NCBI RefSeq assembly: GCF_900129755.1
Contig: NZ_FQWT01000005.1
Location: 186,001-250,000, forward strand
Source: Chryseobacterium oranimense
Lineage (GTDB): Bacteria > Bacteroidota > Bacteroidia > Flavobacteriales > Weeksellaceae
Length of the DNA: 64,000 nucleotides
Direction: 5' to 3'
This document shows positions 38,515 through 47,955 of the stretch, in pieces. Both the position numbers and the translations under genes were made by a program. Positions within the stretch are counted from its first letter, which is position 1, and each line of letters opens with the position of its first letter. The notes under the pieces were generated by a model. The model was not told the origin of the DNA. It was given only the letters and a program-made list of their open reading frames with translations, and did not search any database.

Positions 38515-39003
38515 ATGATGAATAGCAAATTGTTCATTCTGGGCATTGCATCGGCTGCATTTTTAGCATCGTGTAACCCTAAAGAAAAAACGACTGAAAC
38601 TACGGATACCACAACGGATTCAGCAGCTGTACAGACCACACCATCTGACAGCATTGCAAAAGCAACTCCTACAGCTCCGGGTGATACTTCGGAAAATGCC
38701 CTTGACTGGCCGGGAACTTATGAAGCCGTTGTTCCATGTGCAGACTGCCCCGGAATTAAGACATCGCTTACCATTAACAATGATAAAACGTTCAGCATTA
38801 CGGAGGAATATCTTGAAAGAAACTCCAAAAACCAGGATAAAGGAACTTTTGAATGGGATGCTGCAGGAAGTATCATTACTTTAAAAGGAAAAACTGCCGC
38901 CTATAAGTATAAAGTAGGTGAAAATGTCCTTATTCAGCTGGATATGGACGGTAAAGAAATAACAGGTCCGAACAAAGACCTGTATGTGTTCAAGAAAAAA
39001 TAA
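38515..39003 (+). CDS. NlpE-like lipoprotein
   Basis: A lipoprotein of 162 residues from the ATG at 38515 (a second ATG follows directly). The lipobox FLASC ends at Cys20. A Thr/Ser-rich linker leads into an NlpE N-terminal domain: WPGTYEAVVPCADCPGIKTSLTI with the CxxC pair, then an eight-strand barrel-like run. In E. coli NlpE links envelope or copper stress to CpxAR; here no Cpx genes are nearby. The upstream in-frame extension to 38296 consists of repeats and is not coding. Confidence 0.82.
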   Translation: MMNSKLFILGIASAAFLASCNPKEKTTETTDTTTDSAAVQTTPSDSIAKATPTAPGDTSENALDWPGTYEAVVPCADCPGIKTSLTINNDKTFSITEEYLERNSKNQDKGTFEWDAAGSIITLKGKTAAYKYKVGENVLIQLDMDGKEITGPNKDLYVFKKK

Positions 39004-39030
39004 AGGCTCAGGCCTTTATTTTTTTGTTTT
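39002..39030 (+). terminator. Terminator between nlpE and mgtC
   Basis: AAAGGC-TCAG-GCCTTT is a perfect 6-bp stem followed by ATTTTTTTG. It begins at the nlpE stop codon and is shared with the convergent MgtC gene. Confidence 0.75.
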
Positions 39031-39032
39031 AG

Positions 39033-39680
39033 CTAAAATTGAAAAGCTGTAATTTTAGAATCGTTAATGAGGCTTTTAATAACCTCATCATGCTTTTCAT
39101 GCTTCCCGGTGAGCCTCAAGGTAATGGAAAGATTTCCCTGTGTGTACTGCAGTTTCAACATGAAATGCCTGAGGTGATGTTCATCAAATATTTTTTCGCA
39201 ATGCTTAATATCCTCAGATCCGGCAACAGTTATTCTATATTCCCTGATTTTATGGCTGGTATCTATAAAATTCTGAAGATAAATAAGGGCACTCAGGATC
39301 AAAAGGACCAATGTGGTTCCTAACAATGAAAGATAAACGTATCCTGAACCTACAGCCATTCCTATTGAAGCAGTCGCCCAGATGGTAGTAGCAGTGGTAA
39401 TTCCGTCAATCTTATTATCGCCTTTAAAAATCACTCCCGCTCCCAGAAATCCGATCCCGGTAATGATATTGGCCGCCAGACGGTCCGGGTTTTCCACCCC
39501 GATCTTTATGGAAAGAATGGTAAAGAGGCAGGATCCGAAGCATACCAGGATAAAGGTCCGGAGACCGGCAGATTTGTTCCGGTATTCACGTTCTGCGCCG
39601 ATCAGCAATCCAAGAAGGACGGAGATCAGTATCAGCAGCAGCTCGTTCTGTACCGTGTAGTGATCCTGAAGGAATTCCAT
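39033..39680 (-). CDS. MgtC/SapB-family membrane protein
   Basis: A 215-residue protein with four N-terminal membrane helices. It carries the family signatures LLGLLIGAEREYRNKSAGLRTFILVCFGSCLF and RLAANIITGIGFLGAGVIFKGDNKIDGITTATTIWATASIGMAVG. The C-terminal 70 residues are a cytoplasmic ACT-like domain. Family members are linked to Mg2+ starvation and ATP-synthase regulation in other bacteria; the function here is not shown by context. Confidence 0.9.
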   Translation of the reverse strand: MEFLQDHYTVQNELLLILISVLLGLLIGAEREYRNKSAGLRTFILVCFGSCLFTILSIKIGVENPDRLAANIITGIGFLGAGVIFKGDNKIDGITTATTIWATASIGMAVGSGYVYLSLLGTTLVLLILSALIYLQNFIDTSHKIREYRITVAGSEDIKHCEKIFDEHHLRHFMLKLQYTQGNLSITLRLTGKHEKHDEVIKSLINDSKITAFQF

Positions 39681-39891
39681 TGTGTAGAGTTTTACCTGAA
39701 TAAAATTACAATAAAAAAGTTTATTTTACTATTTTTTAATACATGCTTTGTATTGTTTAAATCCGGGTGTAAAGGAAAAGTTTTGTAATATTACATTTTA
39801 ATATCAAATCTGCTCACTTCTAAAAGGTTTTCGATATTCTTAAACCACTAAGAAAGGTAAAGTTTAAATAAATCATCAATAAAGATCCACA

Positions 39892-40449
39892 ATGACGCCT
39901 ACTTTTTTTGCCACCAAGGAAGAATTCAGAAAGTGGCTGGAAGAAAATCATACAAAGGAAAAAGAAATTCTGGTCGGTTTTTATAAAAAAGGGACCGGAA
40001 AACCTTCTATGAACTGGTCCGAGTCTGTGGATCAGGCTTTATGTTTCGGATGGATAGACGGCGTAAGAAGGTCTCTGGACACGGAGAGCTATACCAACCG
40101 TTTTACTCCGAGAAAACCGAACAGTACCTGGAGCCTTATCAATATTAAAAAAGTGGAAGAGCTTACAAAAGCCGGCCTGATGACCGAAGAAGGGCAAAAA
40201 GCGTTCATGGCAAGAAAAGAAGATAAAACAGGGATCTATTCGCATGAAAATGAGAATATTTTTCTTGATCCGTTATATGAGAAACGGTTCAAAGCCCATG
40301 AAAAGGCATGGATTTTTTTCAAAAAACAGGCCCCGTCTTATCAAAGGACGATCATTCACTGGCTGATGAGTGCCAAACAGGAAAAAACAAGTCTTTCTAG
40401 ACTGGAAAAGGTTATTCAGGAAAGCGGACAATTAAAAAGATTAAAATAA
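39892..40449 (+). CDS. YdeI/OmpD-associated-family protein
   Basis: A 185-residue protein with the YdeI-family N-terminal pattern: FFATKEEFRKWLEENH, EILVGFYKKGTGKPSMNWSESVDQALCFGWIDGVRRSLD and NRFTPRKPNSTWSLINIKKVEEL. A C-terminal helical segment (KAWIFFKKQAPSYQRTIIHWLMSAKQEKT) follows. The family is described as protecting against bacteriocins in some proteobacteria; its biochemical role is unknown. Confidence 0.82.
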   Translation: MTPTFFATKEEFRKWLEENHTKEKEILVGFYKKGTGKPSMNWSESVDQALCFGWIDGVRRSLDTESYTNRFTPRKPNSTWSLINIKKVEELTKAGLMTEEGQKAFMARKEDKTGIYSHENENIFLDPLYEKRFKAHEKAWIFFKKQAPSYQRTIIHWLMSAKQEKTSLSRLEKVIQESGQLKRLK

Positions 40450-40474
40450 CATACAATACATTAAAAAATAATTT

Positions 40475-40873
40475 ATGGAGAAAGAGATTTCACACTTCTG
40501 GCTGGGATATTTTAAAAATGAAGATGAGTTTAATGATTTTGCGGAAGAGGACGAAAGATATTACACCGAAGAGGAAAATGAAGACCTGTACGTTTCAAAA
40601 TTTGCAGAATCACAACATATTCAGTGGTTTGACTATGACTTTATGGAGTATGGCTTTGAGGATGAAAGCTTAGGGATTTATGAAAAATTTTCAGATTATT
40701 CTTATGCCGACCAATGGCTTCCGATTGTGGAACAAAAGATCAACCAGCTGGGCCTGGAAACTCCGGTCAACGCTATTATTTTCGCCAATAAACATGTGAT
40801 TCCCAACCCTGTTTCCGTGAACGATGAAGAATATGCTTTATACTACATCGGCGAGATTGAATATAATGTTTAG
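40475..40873 (+). CDS. Imm22-like immunity protein
   Basis: A 132-residue, very acidic protein with the opening ISHFWLGYFKNEDEFNDFAEE typical of the Imm22 polymorphic-toxin immunity family. No signal peptide. It is followed after 6 bp by another small gene on the same strand. No cognate toxin is adjacent, so it could be an orphan immunity gene guarding against T6SS or contact-dependent toxins of neighbouring cells. Confidence 0.65.
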   Translation: MEKEISHFWLGYFKNEDEFNDFAEEDERYYTEEENEDLYVSKFAESQHIQWFDYDFMEYGFEDESLGIYEKFSDYSYADQWLPIVEQKINQLGLETPVNAIIFANKHVIPNPVSVNDEEYALYYIGEIEYNV

Positions 40874-40879
40874 CCTTAT

Positions 40880-41440
40880 ATGGGAAGAGCTGCAATAAAG
40901 GATCATGAAAATCTGCTGAAGGTTTTTGTGATCCTTCTTGAATATGGAGCAATAAAGAGAAGTACTATTAATTCATGGGCTGATTCTATTTTGGCTTCTG
41001 AGGATGAATCTGAATATGAATTCATTGAGCTTTCCACTGCTACAAATGGTCATGATACCACTCAAATCTTAAAGAAGAATTCTGCAGAAGCTGATCCGGA
41101 AATTACTTACAGAGCTGTATTAGGAATTTTGTATCATATGCTTCAGGATGGAAAAGTGATTTTAAAAACCGTTTTTGAAATCGCTACTTTTATTTCTTAT
41201 GAAAAATCCCTCACTTCTGACGAGCAGTTTCTTCTCTACCGTTTTGATGAACATGTTGAACTTAACCTGAATGATGTTTATGAAACATCACAACTTTTTA
41301 AAACTAATTTTTTGGATCTGCTTAGTATATACAAAAATTTTACACTTAACAATCACAATAAATGGCCGGATATCAATGAGAATACAAAGCAGAATCTGAA
41401 TATCCGACTTGAAGCAGTTAAAAAGAATTATCCCTATTGA
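40880..41440 (+). CDS. Hypothetical acidic cytoplasmic protein, same operon as Imm22
   Basis: A 186-residue mostly helical protein, no signal peptide, no motif that I recognise. Its start is 6 bp after the Imm22-like gene, so it is translated from the same message. Small size, helical make-up and position fit an additional immunity protein, but nothing in the sequence proves it. Confidence 0.6.
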   Translation: MGRAAIKDHENLLKVFVILLEYGAIKRSTINSWADSILASEDESEYEFIELSTATNGHDTTQILKKNSAEADPEITYRAVLGILYHMLQDGKVILKTVFEIATFISYEKSLTSDEQFLLYRFDEHVELNLNDVYETSQLFKTNFLDLLSIYKNFTLNNHNKWPDINENTKQNLNIRLEAVKKNYPY

Positions 41441-41514
41441 AAATTAGATTATTCAGCAAAATTACTTTATCGGCAATTTAAAATTTTAATTATCTTAGGC
41501 TTAATAAAGTACGG

Positions 41515-41979
41515 ATGAAACAGATTCTATTTATTTTGCTGATATTTTGTACATCAACTGCATTTGGACAGAATAAATGTACGTTAAAACTTGAATCCGG
41601 CACCACTCATCTGCAGGAAAAAGGAATCATAGAGCTGTCTGTAATGAATGCAGGAAACAAAAAAGTTAAGATCAATAAAATTTTTTCTCCTTACAGATTA
41701 CAGCTTGTCAAAATCAGGGAAAAGGAAAATAAAATAGACTATACAGCTGATGTAGACTGCTTCACCGACTGTATAAAAAAAACAGTAAAGCTAAAACCGG
41801 GAGAAAGTTACAGGTATACAATTCCGATCAGAGAAACCATCCAATATGCCAAGCTTATGAATGGCAGAACGTATAGTTTCCATCTGTTTTTTGACCTTGT
41901 TGACCTTACTCCTGAAGATTGTAACGTGTATGGCCTGACGGATAAAGAAGTTGTATATACAAAAGTAAGCCCGCAATAA
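41515..41979 (+). CDS. Hypothetical secreted beta-rich protein
   Basis: A 154-residue protein with a clear signal peptide (1-18, STAFGQ). The mature part is beta-strand-rich with an Ig-like feel (IIELSVMNAGNKKVKINKIFSPYRLQLVKI) and four cysteines, two of them in VDCFTDCIKK. No family assigned. It follows the Imm22 pair by 75 bp. Confidence 0.55.
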   Translation: MKQILFILLIFCTSTAFGQNKCTLKLESGTTHLQEKGIIELSVMNAGNKKVKINKIFSPYRLQLVKIREKENKIDYTADVDCFTDCIKKTVKLKPGESYRYTIPIRETIQYAKLMNGRTYSFHLFFDLVDLTPEDCNVYGLTDKEVVYTKVSPQ

Positions 41980-42014
41980 AAATATTATAATCTTCTTATA
42001 AAACACAAACCAAT

Positions 42015-42647
42015 ATGTACAAAACACTCATTACTGTTAATATAGCTGTAATTCTTTTAGTTACTGCAGTTTATATCTCAGGGTATTATTTAATCAATTA
42101 TCCTGTACAGTTTGATTTCTGGTATGTACTTAAAGAATCTCAGTTACAATACCTGCTGGTTGGTTTTGCCATAACAGCTCTTGTTTCTTACCTTATCAGC
42201 AGTTTGGATTTCAAGAATTTAAGTTTTAAGGACAAATTTTCACGAATTTTCCCTGTGCTAAACTCTCTGATTCTGGTATTTCTTATTTATACCGCCACAA
42301 CTGCCTTTGTAAAAAATAAAAGAGAGCTTAGCAACCTGGAAAAAAACTATACCCGGGAAGCTGAAAATGATATTAAAAAAGATCAGATCGTCATGAGATA
42401 TGGCGGATTTCTTCTTCCTCCCTATGATGAGGAAACCACCCGGAAGATAGATGGAATTTATAAAAAATATGGCATCATTTCAAAAAACACCGGGTGTATT
42501 ATTGATGCAATGGATATAATAGCCCGGGAAAAGTACACCGAAATCACCAATTCCTACCTTGAAAAAAGGAATGGAAAAGACTGGAAAAAAACAATGGAAA
42601 AAGAGATTGACAACCTGAAGAAAAAACAGAACCCGGGAGTTAAATAG
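42015..42647 (+). CDS. Hypothetical membrane protein with three TM helices
   Basis: A 210-residue protein. Three hydrophobic segments lie at about 7-27, 47-68 and 78-98, then a soluble, charged C-terminal domain with two cysteines far from each other. It begins 35 bp after the preceding secreted protein. No recognised family. Confidence 0.55.
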   Translation: MYKTLITVNIAVILLVTAVYISGYYLINYPVQFDFWYVLKESQLQYLLVGFAITALVSYLISSLDFKNLSFKDKFSRIFPVLNSLILVFLIYTATTAFVKNKRELSNLEKNYTREAENDIKKDQIVMRYGGFLLPPYDEETTRKIDGIYKKYGIISKNTGCIIDAMDIIAREKYTEITNSYLEKRNGKDWKKTMEKEIDNLKKKQNPGVK

Positions 42648-42692
42648 GCAATCAATTATTAGAGACTAAAATTTATATAAAAACAAAACCCA

Positions 42693-43427
42693 TTGAAAAA
42701 GATCATCCATCTAATCGCTTCATTCCTTCTCCTGCTCTATTCCTGCAAGAAAGAGAAAGGAACGGTTACTGATCAGAAAAAAAACGCTGTAGAAAACGTC
42801 ATTAAGTCAGATACAGCAACTTATCGGATTTCTGGAGCATCAACTTCCTCTTTTAAAAGTAACAAACCGTCTGATCTTGTTCCTGCAGGATATGAAATCC
42901 AGTACGATGCGGAAGGAGACCTTAATCTGGATGGACTTTCTGATAGGGCTCTTGTCATCAGAAAAAAAGAAGATACGCTGGCTGCCAGGAAAATGATGAT
43001 CCTGATAAAAAATACTGATAAAACATATAGACTGGATAAGATTTCGGATACGGTTCTTCCTGATGAGTATAATGAAGCCGGCTATAAAATGCATGACCCG
43101 GAGGATATTTCCATTGAAAACGGAGAACTGAATATCAACCTTTATGATATCGGACCGTATGGAAACCAGTTCAGCAGGTTTAAATACCTGAACGGAGACC
43201 TTATTCTTACCTATATCGAGACTTACAATATGGGAGCCGGCTCCCACTCTGCCCTTTATTATGAGCCTGTGAAAGGAAAACTAATCCTTGAAACGGTAAA
43301 TACCATGAAAGAGGAAATGCCGTCAGAATCCAAAACTTTTCATCTCAAAAAAGAAAGGTACGTATTTGAAAAAACATCTCCCGAAGATATTGTGCAAAAA
43401 GTCTACAGATCTGTGCATGCTGAATGA
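42693..43427 (+). CDS. Hypothetical lipoprotein (TTG start)
   Basis: A 244-residue protein whose N-terminus MKKIIHLIASFLLLLYSC is a lipoprotein signal with lipidated Cys18. The only start that keeps this signal is TTG at 42693; no upstream ATG is in frame. The mature domain has 'GDLNLDGLSDRALVI', an FG-GAP/VCBS-like calcium-binding motif, found in secreted integrin-like proteins. Function unknown. Confidence 0.6.
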   Translation: MKKIIHLIASFLLLLYSCKKEKGTVTDQKKNAVENVIKSDTATYRISGASTSSFKSNKPSDLVPAGYEIQYDAEGDLNLDGLSDRALVIRKKEDTLAARKMMILIKNTDKTYRLDKISDTVLPDEYNEAGYKMHDPEDISIENGELNINLYDIGPYGNQFSRFKYLNGDLILTYIETYNMGAGSHSALYYEPVKGKLILETVNTMKEEMPSESKTFHLKKERYVFEKTSPEDIVQKVYRSVHAE

Positions 43428-43522
43428 TACAGTTATAAAAATAGCGAGAAAGGGTAATTGATAGTCGTTTGTAATCATTCGAAATTTGTAGATACAACAA
43501 TAGAATTAAAAACAACAATATC

Positions 43523-44101
43523 ATGAAAACTCTACATTTCGGACTCTTAGGTAAGGAAAATACAAGTCCTTTTATCATTACTGCTATCCTGTACAGCATT
43601 TTCCTGTGCCTGCCTTTTATTTATTTTTTATATCTGAAGGGCCAGCCCCATTCCTCTAATTTTGAAAACATGGATGAAGAAGGAAAAACCATCGTTGTAA
43701 AAAACTGGACAGACAATGCGGAGTCCAGGCAGTTTAAACTGCTTACAAGAGTTTCCATTTTCAGTGCCGCTTTATCTTTCGGGGCTTTGGGTGCAGCAGT
43801 AAGCCTTATTACCCGGGCAAGAAGATCGGGTGCTTTTAATCATAAAATAACCATCAGGGAACTGATTTCCATACAAACCATAGGTGCGGTTTTCGCCTTT
43901 ATCCTTTCGCTGATTTTCATGGGTGAGATGATTGGCGGCACATTGTTTCCCAATGCTGATGAATTTTACTATATCATTTACATTCCCGCGGCTCTGGCAA
44001 AGCTTCTCGTCTGGTCATTTCTGGCTGGTTTTGCCGAAAGATTTGTTCCTAATATTCTTGAAAACCTTACAAAACTGAAGGATGTCAATGAAGAATCATG
44101 A
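43523..44101 (+). CDS. Hypothetical membrane protein with four TM helices
   Basis: A 192-residue protein with hydrophobic segments at about 18-40, 78-98, 115-140 and 150-175. No recognised motif. It is last of a row of small plus-strand genes (40475-44101). Confidence 0.55.
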   Translation: MKTLHFGLLGKENTSPFIITAILYSIFLCLPFIYFLYLKGQPHSSNFENMDEEGKTIVVKNWTDNAESRQFKLLTRVSIFSAALSFGALGAAVSLITRARRSGAFNHKITIRELISIQTIGAVFAFILSLIFMGEMIGGTLFPNADEFYYIIYIPAALAKLLVWSFLAGFAERFVPNILENLTKLKDVNEES

Positions 44102-44368
44102 AAATATTTGAGTCTTTTTCTACAATTAATACAAAAGTAGTATTTCACAGGAAGTTAAAACTTCTTATCTTTATCTGGTATTGAATTGAATGAAGCGTCA
44201 TTCTTTTGAAATACAGATCTTAAAAAAAACCGAGACGAAGGTAAAATCAATGAGGTGAAAAATGATTACACAAAATTTTCCGCATAGGCAGGAAGTTTTA
44301 GAAGGCTAAAGTTTTTAGTCTTCTTTTTGTTTAAAATAATTTATCTGAATAAAATTGAAATCAAAAAA
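44102..44368. other. Gene-free spacer with weak hairpin
   Basis: This stretch has no credible gene. A 22-codon ATG frame at 44190 ends in a stop after shifting composition, and I do not call it. A hairpin AGAAGGCTAAA-TTTAGTCTTCT followed by TTTTG at about 44302-44330 may end the upstream plus-strand transcript. Confidence 0.4.
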
Positions 44369-44399
44369 AATAAGGTGAGCCAACAACCCACCTTATTTT
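44369..44399 (-). terminator. polA terminator
   Basis: On the minus strand AATAAGGTG pairs with CACCTTATT and is followed by a long T run. It lies 18 bp past the polA stop codon. Confidence 0.85.
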
Positions 44400-44416
44400 A
44401 ATTATGTACTATTTTA

Positions 44417-47251
44417 TTAATGTGCTTCCAGCCAGTTATTCCCGACTCCCACTTCTACCAGTAAAGGTACCTGTGTTTTCAAAGCACTTTCCATCTCGGT
44501 TCTGATCAGTTTTGAAGCTGCTTCAATCTCGTCTGCCGGAGCTTCAAATATAAGTTCGTCATGCACCTGAAGAAGCATTTTAGTCTGCAGCTGCTGTTCT
44601 TTAAGCTCTTTATCAATTTTGATCATAGCGAGCTTCACTACATCAGCAGCACTTCCCTGAACCGGTGCATTTACGGCATTTCTTTCTGCATGGCCTCTTA
44701 CCACAAAATTATTGGAATTGATATCTTTTAAATGACGTTTTCTTCCTAAAATTGTTTCCACATACCCTATCTGGCGGGCTTTGCTTACCTGTTCCGCCAT
44801 ATATTCCTTTAGTTTCGGATAGGTTTCGAAATAGGCTTCGATCATCTGCTTAGCTTCGGTCCTTGAAAGACCGGTCTGTTCTGCCAATGCAAAGGCTCCC
44901 TGTCCGTAAATAATTCCAAAATTAACGGTCTTGGCCTGGCTTCTCTGGGTTTTGGAAACTTCTTCCAGAGGAATTTTAAACAATTTAGCAGCCGTTGATG
45001 CGTGAATATCTTCTCCATCCTGGAAAGCTTTGATCATATTCTCTTCTCCTGAAATCTCAGCAATCAAACGAAGCTCGATCTGCGAATAATCGGCAGAGAT
45101 GATCTTTTTGCCTTCGCCGGACACAAAAGCCCCTCTGATCTGCTGTCCGCGCAGTGTTCTGATCGGAATATTCTGGAGATTGGGGTTTACACTCGCAAGA
45201 CGTCCTGTAGCAGCTGTAGTCTGGGAGAAATTGGTATGTACCCTGCCATCCTGCTTATCGATCTGCGAAGGAAGTGCATCCACGTAGGTAGATTTTAATT
45301 TCTGGTAGGTTCTGTATTCCAGGATATGCTTGATGATTTCATGTTTTGAACTCAGCTTTTGAAGAACATCTTCTGAAGTTGCATACTGTCCTGTTTTTGT
45401 TTTCTTGGCTTTAGGATCCAGCTGCATTTTTTCAAAAAGGATTTCTCCGAGCTGCTTGGGAGAATTCATATTGAATTCTTCTCCGGAAAGCTCAAAAATT
45501 TTAGATTCCAGCTGTCTAAGGTCATTTTCAAGATCTACGCTTTCCTGGGCCAGCCATTTTTCATCGAGTGAAATACCGGCGAGTTCCATTTTTGCCAGAA
45601 CTTCCATCAACGGCATTTCGATGTTGAAGAAAAGCTCTTCCAGATTTTCTTTTTTCAGCTGCGGAGCAAAGAGCTCGTACAGCTGGAACGTTACGTCGGC
45701 ATCTTCTGCTGCATAATCGGTTTGTGTTCTCAGGTCTGCATCTCTGAAAGTCCCTTGTTTTTTACCTTTTTTTCCAATAATGGTTTCAATGGAAACCGGT
45801 TTATAGTTGAGATAGACTTCGGAAAGGTAATCCATTCCGTGCCTTCCGTCCGGGTTCAGCAGGTAATGGGCAATCATGGTATCAAACATGGCCCCTTTTA
45901 CTGTGATATCGTACTGCTTTAATATTTTATAATCGAATTTCAGATTATGTGCAATTTTCAAAAGGTCTTCCTTTTCAAAGAAAGGCCTGAAAATTTCCAG
46001 GGTCTGAAGCACTTCTCCTTTATCTTCAGATAGCGGAATGTAATAAGCCAGACCTTTTTTGTAGGAAAAACTCATTCCTACGAGTTCTGCTTCCAGCTCA
46101 TTCAATGAAGTGGTTTCTGTATCAAAGCAAACTGCTTTCTGCTTTAATAAATTGTCTACCAAAACTTTTTGGGCTTTCGGATTGTTAACAAACTGGTAGA
46201 GATGGTCATTATGCTCAATAGAACTTTTGGTGGAAGTTGCCTGATCGAGTTCTTCAAAATTGGCAAAAAGATCCAGCTGCATTACCTGTCCTTTTAGTTC
46301 TGTAACAGCAGCGGTCTGTTTGATCTCAACTTCACTTACTACCACAGTTTCTACAGAAGCCGAGGCAAAGGCACGGTAAAGGTTTTCGTACAGTCTTCTG
46401 AATTCAATTTCATCAAAAACTTCTTTTACTTTTTCAAAATCCGGTGTATCAAGATCATACTGCTCCTGATGGAATTCTATCGGTGCATCGCATATAATCG
46501 TTGCTAATTTTTTTGATAAAATTCCTCTTTCTGCAGAAGCTTCCACTTTCTCTTTAAGTTTTCCTTTCAGCTTATCCGTATTCGCCAGCAGGGTTTCTAT
46601 ATTTCCGAATTCTTTTAGGAACTTCATGGCTGTCTTCTCTCCTACACCTTCTAATCCGGGTATATTATCTACGGCATCCCCCATCATGGCAAGAAAATCG
46701 ATGACCTGTTTGGGATCTTCTATTTCGTATTTTGCTTTTACTTCTTCTACTCCCAGAATTTCTATATCGCCTCCCTTTAAGCCGGGTTTATAGATTTTAA
46801 TTTTATCTGTCACCAACTGGGCAAAATCTTTGTCCGGTGTAACCATGAAAGTGGTATATCCTTCTTTTTCTGCTTTACAGGCAATGGTTCCTATCACATC
46901 ATCTGCTTCATACCCTTCAACTCCCAGGATGGGAATATGCATCGCCTCCAGAATTCTGTGAATGTATGGAATAGCAATCTTGATCGCTTCAGGAGTTTCG
47001 CTTCTGTTGGCTTTGTAATCCGAATAGTCATCCGTTCTTACACTCGCCTGCCCTACATCAAAAACAACTGCCAGGTGGGTTGGTTTTTCTCTCCTGATCA
47101 ACTCGATCAGGGAATTGGTAAACCCGAAAATAGCAGAAGTATCCAACCCCTTGCTGGTAAGCCTTGGGTTCCTGATCAGTGCGTAATATCCTCTGAAAAT
47201 CATCGCATAAGCATCGATGAGAAAGAGTCTTTTATCTTGTGTTGCGTCCAT
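44417..47251 (-). CDS. polA: DNA polymerase I
   Basis: DNA polymerase I removes RNA primers and fills repair gaps. The ATG at 47249-47251 (MDATQDKRLFLIDA) gives 944 residues; a TTG extension to 47269 would overlap the -7 box. The N-terminal 5'-3' exonuclease (FLEN domain) has the acidic metal residues (EGYEADDVIG, VTPDKDF, DNIPGLEGVGEKTA). The 3'-5' proofreading domain keeps its catalytic DTE (CFDTETTSL), unlike several bacterial Pol I. The polymerase domain has motif A (SADYSQIELR), motif B (RSQAKTVNFGIIYG) and motif C (HDELIFEAP). Confidence 0.97.
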   Translation of the reverse strand: MDATQDKRLFLIDAYAMIFRGYYALIRNPRLTSKGLDTSAIFGFTNSLIELIRREKPTHLAVVFDVGQASVRTDDYSDYKANRSETPEAIKIAIPYIHRILEAMHIPILGVEGYEADDVIGTIACKAEKEGYTTFMVTPDKDFAQLVTDKIKIYKPGLKGGDIEILGVEEVKAKYEIEDPKQVIDFLAMMGDAVDNIPGLEGVGEKTAMKFLKEFGNIETLLANTDKLKGKLKEKVEASAERGILSKKLATIICDAPIEFHQEQYDLDTPDFEKVKEVFDEIEFRRLYENLYRAFASASVETVVVSEVEIKQTAAVTELKGQVMQLDLFANFEELDQATSTKSSIEHNDHLYQFVNNPKAQKVLVDNLLKQKAVCFDTETTSLNELEAELVGMSFSYKKGLAYYIPLSEDKGEVLQTLEIFRPFFEKEDLLKIAHNLKFDYKILKQYDITVKGAMFDTMIAHYLLNPDGRHGMDYLSEVYLNYKPVSIETIIGKKGKKQGTFRDADLRTQTDYAAEDADVTFQLYELFAPQLKKENLEELFFNIEMPLMEVLAKMELAGISLDEKWLAQESVDLENDLRQLESKIFELSGEEFNMNSPKQLGEILFEKMQLDPKAKKTKTGQYATSEDVLQKLSSKHEIIKHILEYRTYQKLKSTYVDALPSQIDKQDGRVHTNFSQTTAATGRLASVNPNLQNIPIRTLRGQQIRGAFVSGEGKKIISADYSQIELRLIAEISGEENMIKAFQDGEDIHASTAAKLFKIPLEEVSKTQRSQAKTVNFGIIYGQGAFALAEQTGLSRTEAKQMIEAYFETYPKLKEYMAEQVSKARQIGYVETILGRKRHLKDINSNNFVVRGHAERNAVNAPVQGSAADVVKLAMIKIDKELKEQQLQTKMLLQVHDELIFEAPADEIEAASKLIRTEMESALKTQVPLLVEVGVGNNWLEAH

Positions 47252-47266
47252 AATGTCTATAATGAA

Positions 47267-47274
47267 CAAATATA
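47267..47274 (-). promoter_or_regulatory. polA promoter -7 box
   Basis: TATATTTG on the minus strand, 16-23 bp before the preferred ATG. Confidence 0.5.
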
Positions 47275-47431
47275 AGAAAATAGGAATATTTCTTCGGATT
47301 AATAAGTAATGAATTGTGAGTTTTGAGGTGAGGGTAAGAGTTGGAGGATTTTAGAGTCCAACTCAATCTCAACCTTTTTATATCTCATGTTTGATATCTG
47401 CTATCCAAAATACTGCAGTTTCCATAAAAAA

Positions 47432-47463
47432 ACAGAACAGCATTTCTGCTGTTCTGTCTGATG
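47432..47463 (-). terminator. hcp1 terminator
   Basis: ACAGAACAGCA pairs with TGCTGTTCTGT around a short loop; on the minus strand seven T follow. It lies 30 bp after the hcp1 stop, so hcp1 is monocistronic. Confidence 0.9.
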
Positions 47464-47492
47464 TTATTTTTTAATAAAAGACTTGGGTCTTC

Positions 47493-47903
47493 TTAATGAC
47501 CGGATGAAGGCCACATTCCACGATACTCAGAAGTACCAAGAGTGATAACTTCTGCACTGATCACGAAGCTGATTAGCATACTGTTGCTGTCAATTGCATC
47601 GAAATCCACTTCGTGCTGGATCACGTATCCGTTTTCCCACTTCAGGGTAGTAAGCGTACCTTCTTCATGAGATTTGTTGAAAGTAACTTCTCCAGTTGTA
47701 GGCTTATATTTTCCGTTTAATAAACTTTCCAGAATATCAGATTTTTCGGTAGCTTCTACTGTAACTTTGATCAACGCGTTTGAAGGATCTGATGCTACAC
47801 GTCCTGAAACGTCTGTAGATCTTGATACGCTGTAGTTAAGTTTTAATAGTTTCTGACCTTCTCCTCCGTTGAATTTTAAGATTCCTCTTGAATTTGCTGC
47901 CAT
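47493..47903 (-). CDS. tssD: T6SS tube protein Hcp (TssD), copy 1
   Basis: Hcp hexamers stack into the tube expelled by the type VI secretion system. The 136-residue protein belongs to the Bacteroidota T6SS-iii TssD family (opening RGILKFNGGE; YSVSRSTDVSGRVASDPSN; closing EYRGMWPSSGH). It differs from the second copy (53689-54099) at only six positions: 16, 47, 104, 106, 115 and 124. It is monocistronic with its own terminator and a promoter shared in design with copy 2, consistent with high expression. No C-terminal effector extension is present. Confidence 0.93.
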   Translation of the reverse strand: MAANSRGILKFNGGEGQKLLKLNYSVSRSTDVSGRVASDPSNALIKVTVEATEKSDILESLLNGKYKPTTGEVTFNKSHEEGTLTTLKWENGYVIQHEVDFDAIDSNSMLISFVISAEVITLGTSEYRGMWPSSGH

Positions 47904-47955
47904 GTTTGGTGGTTTTAAATGTTATATATTATGTGAATAGTGATTGATTACAGAA

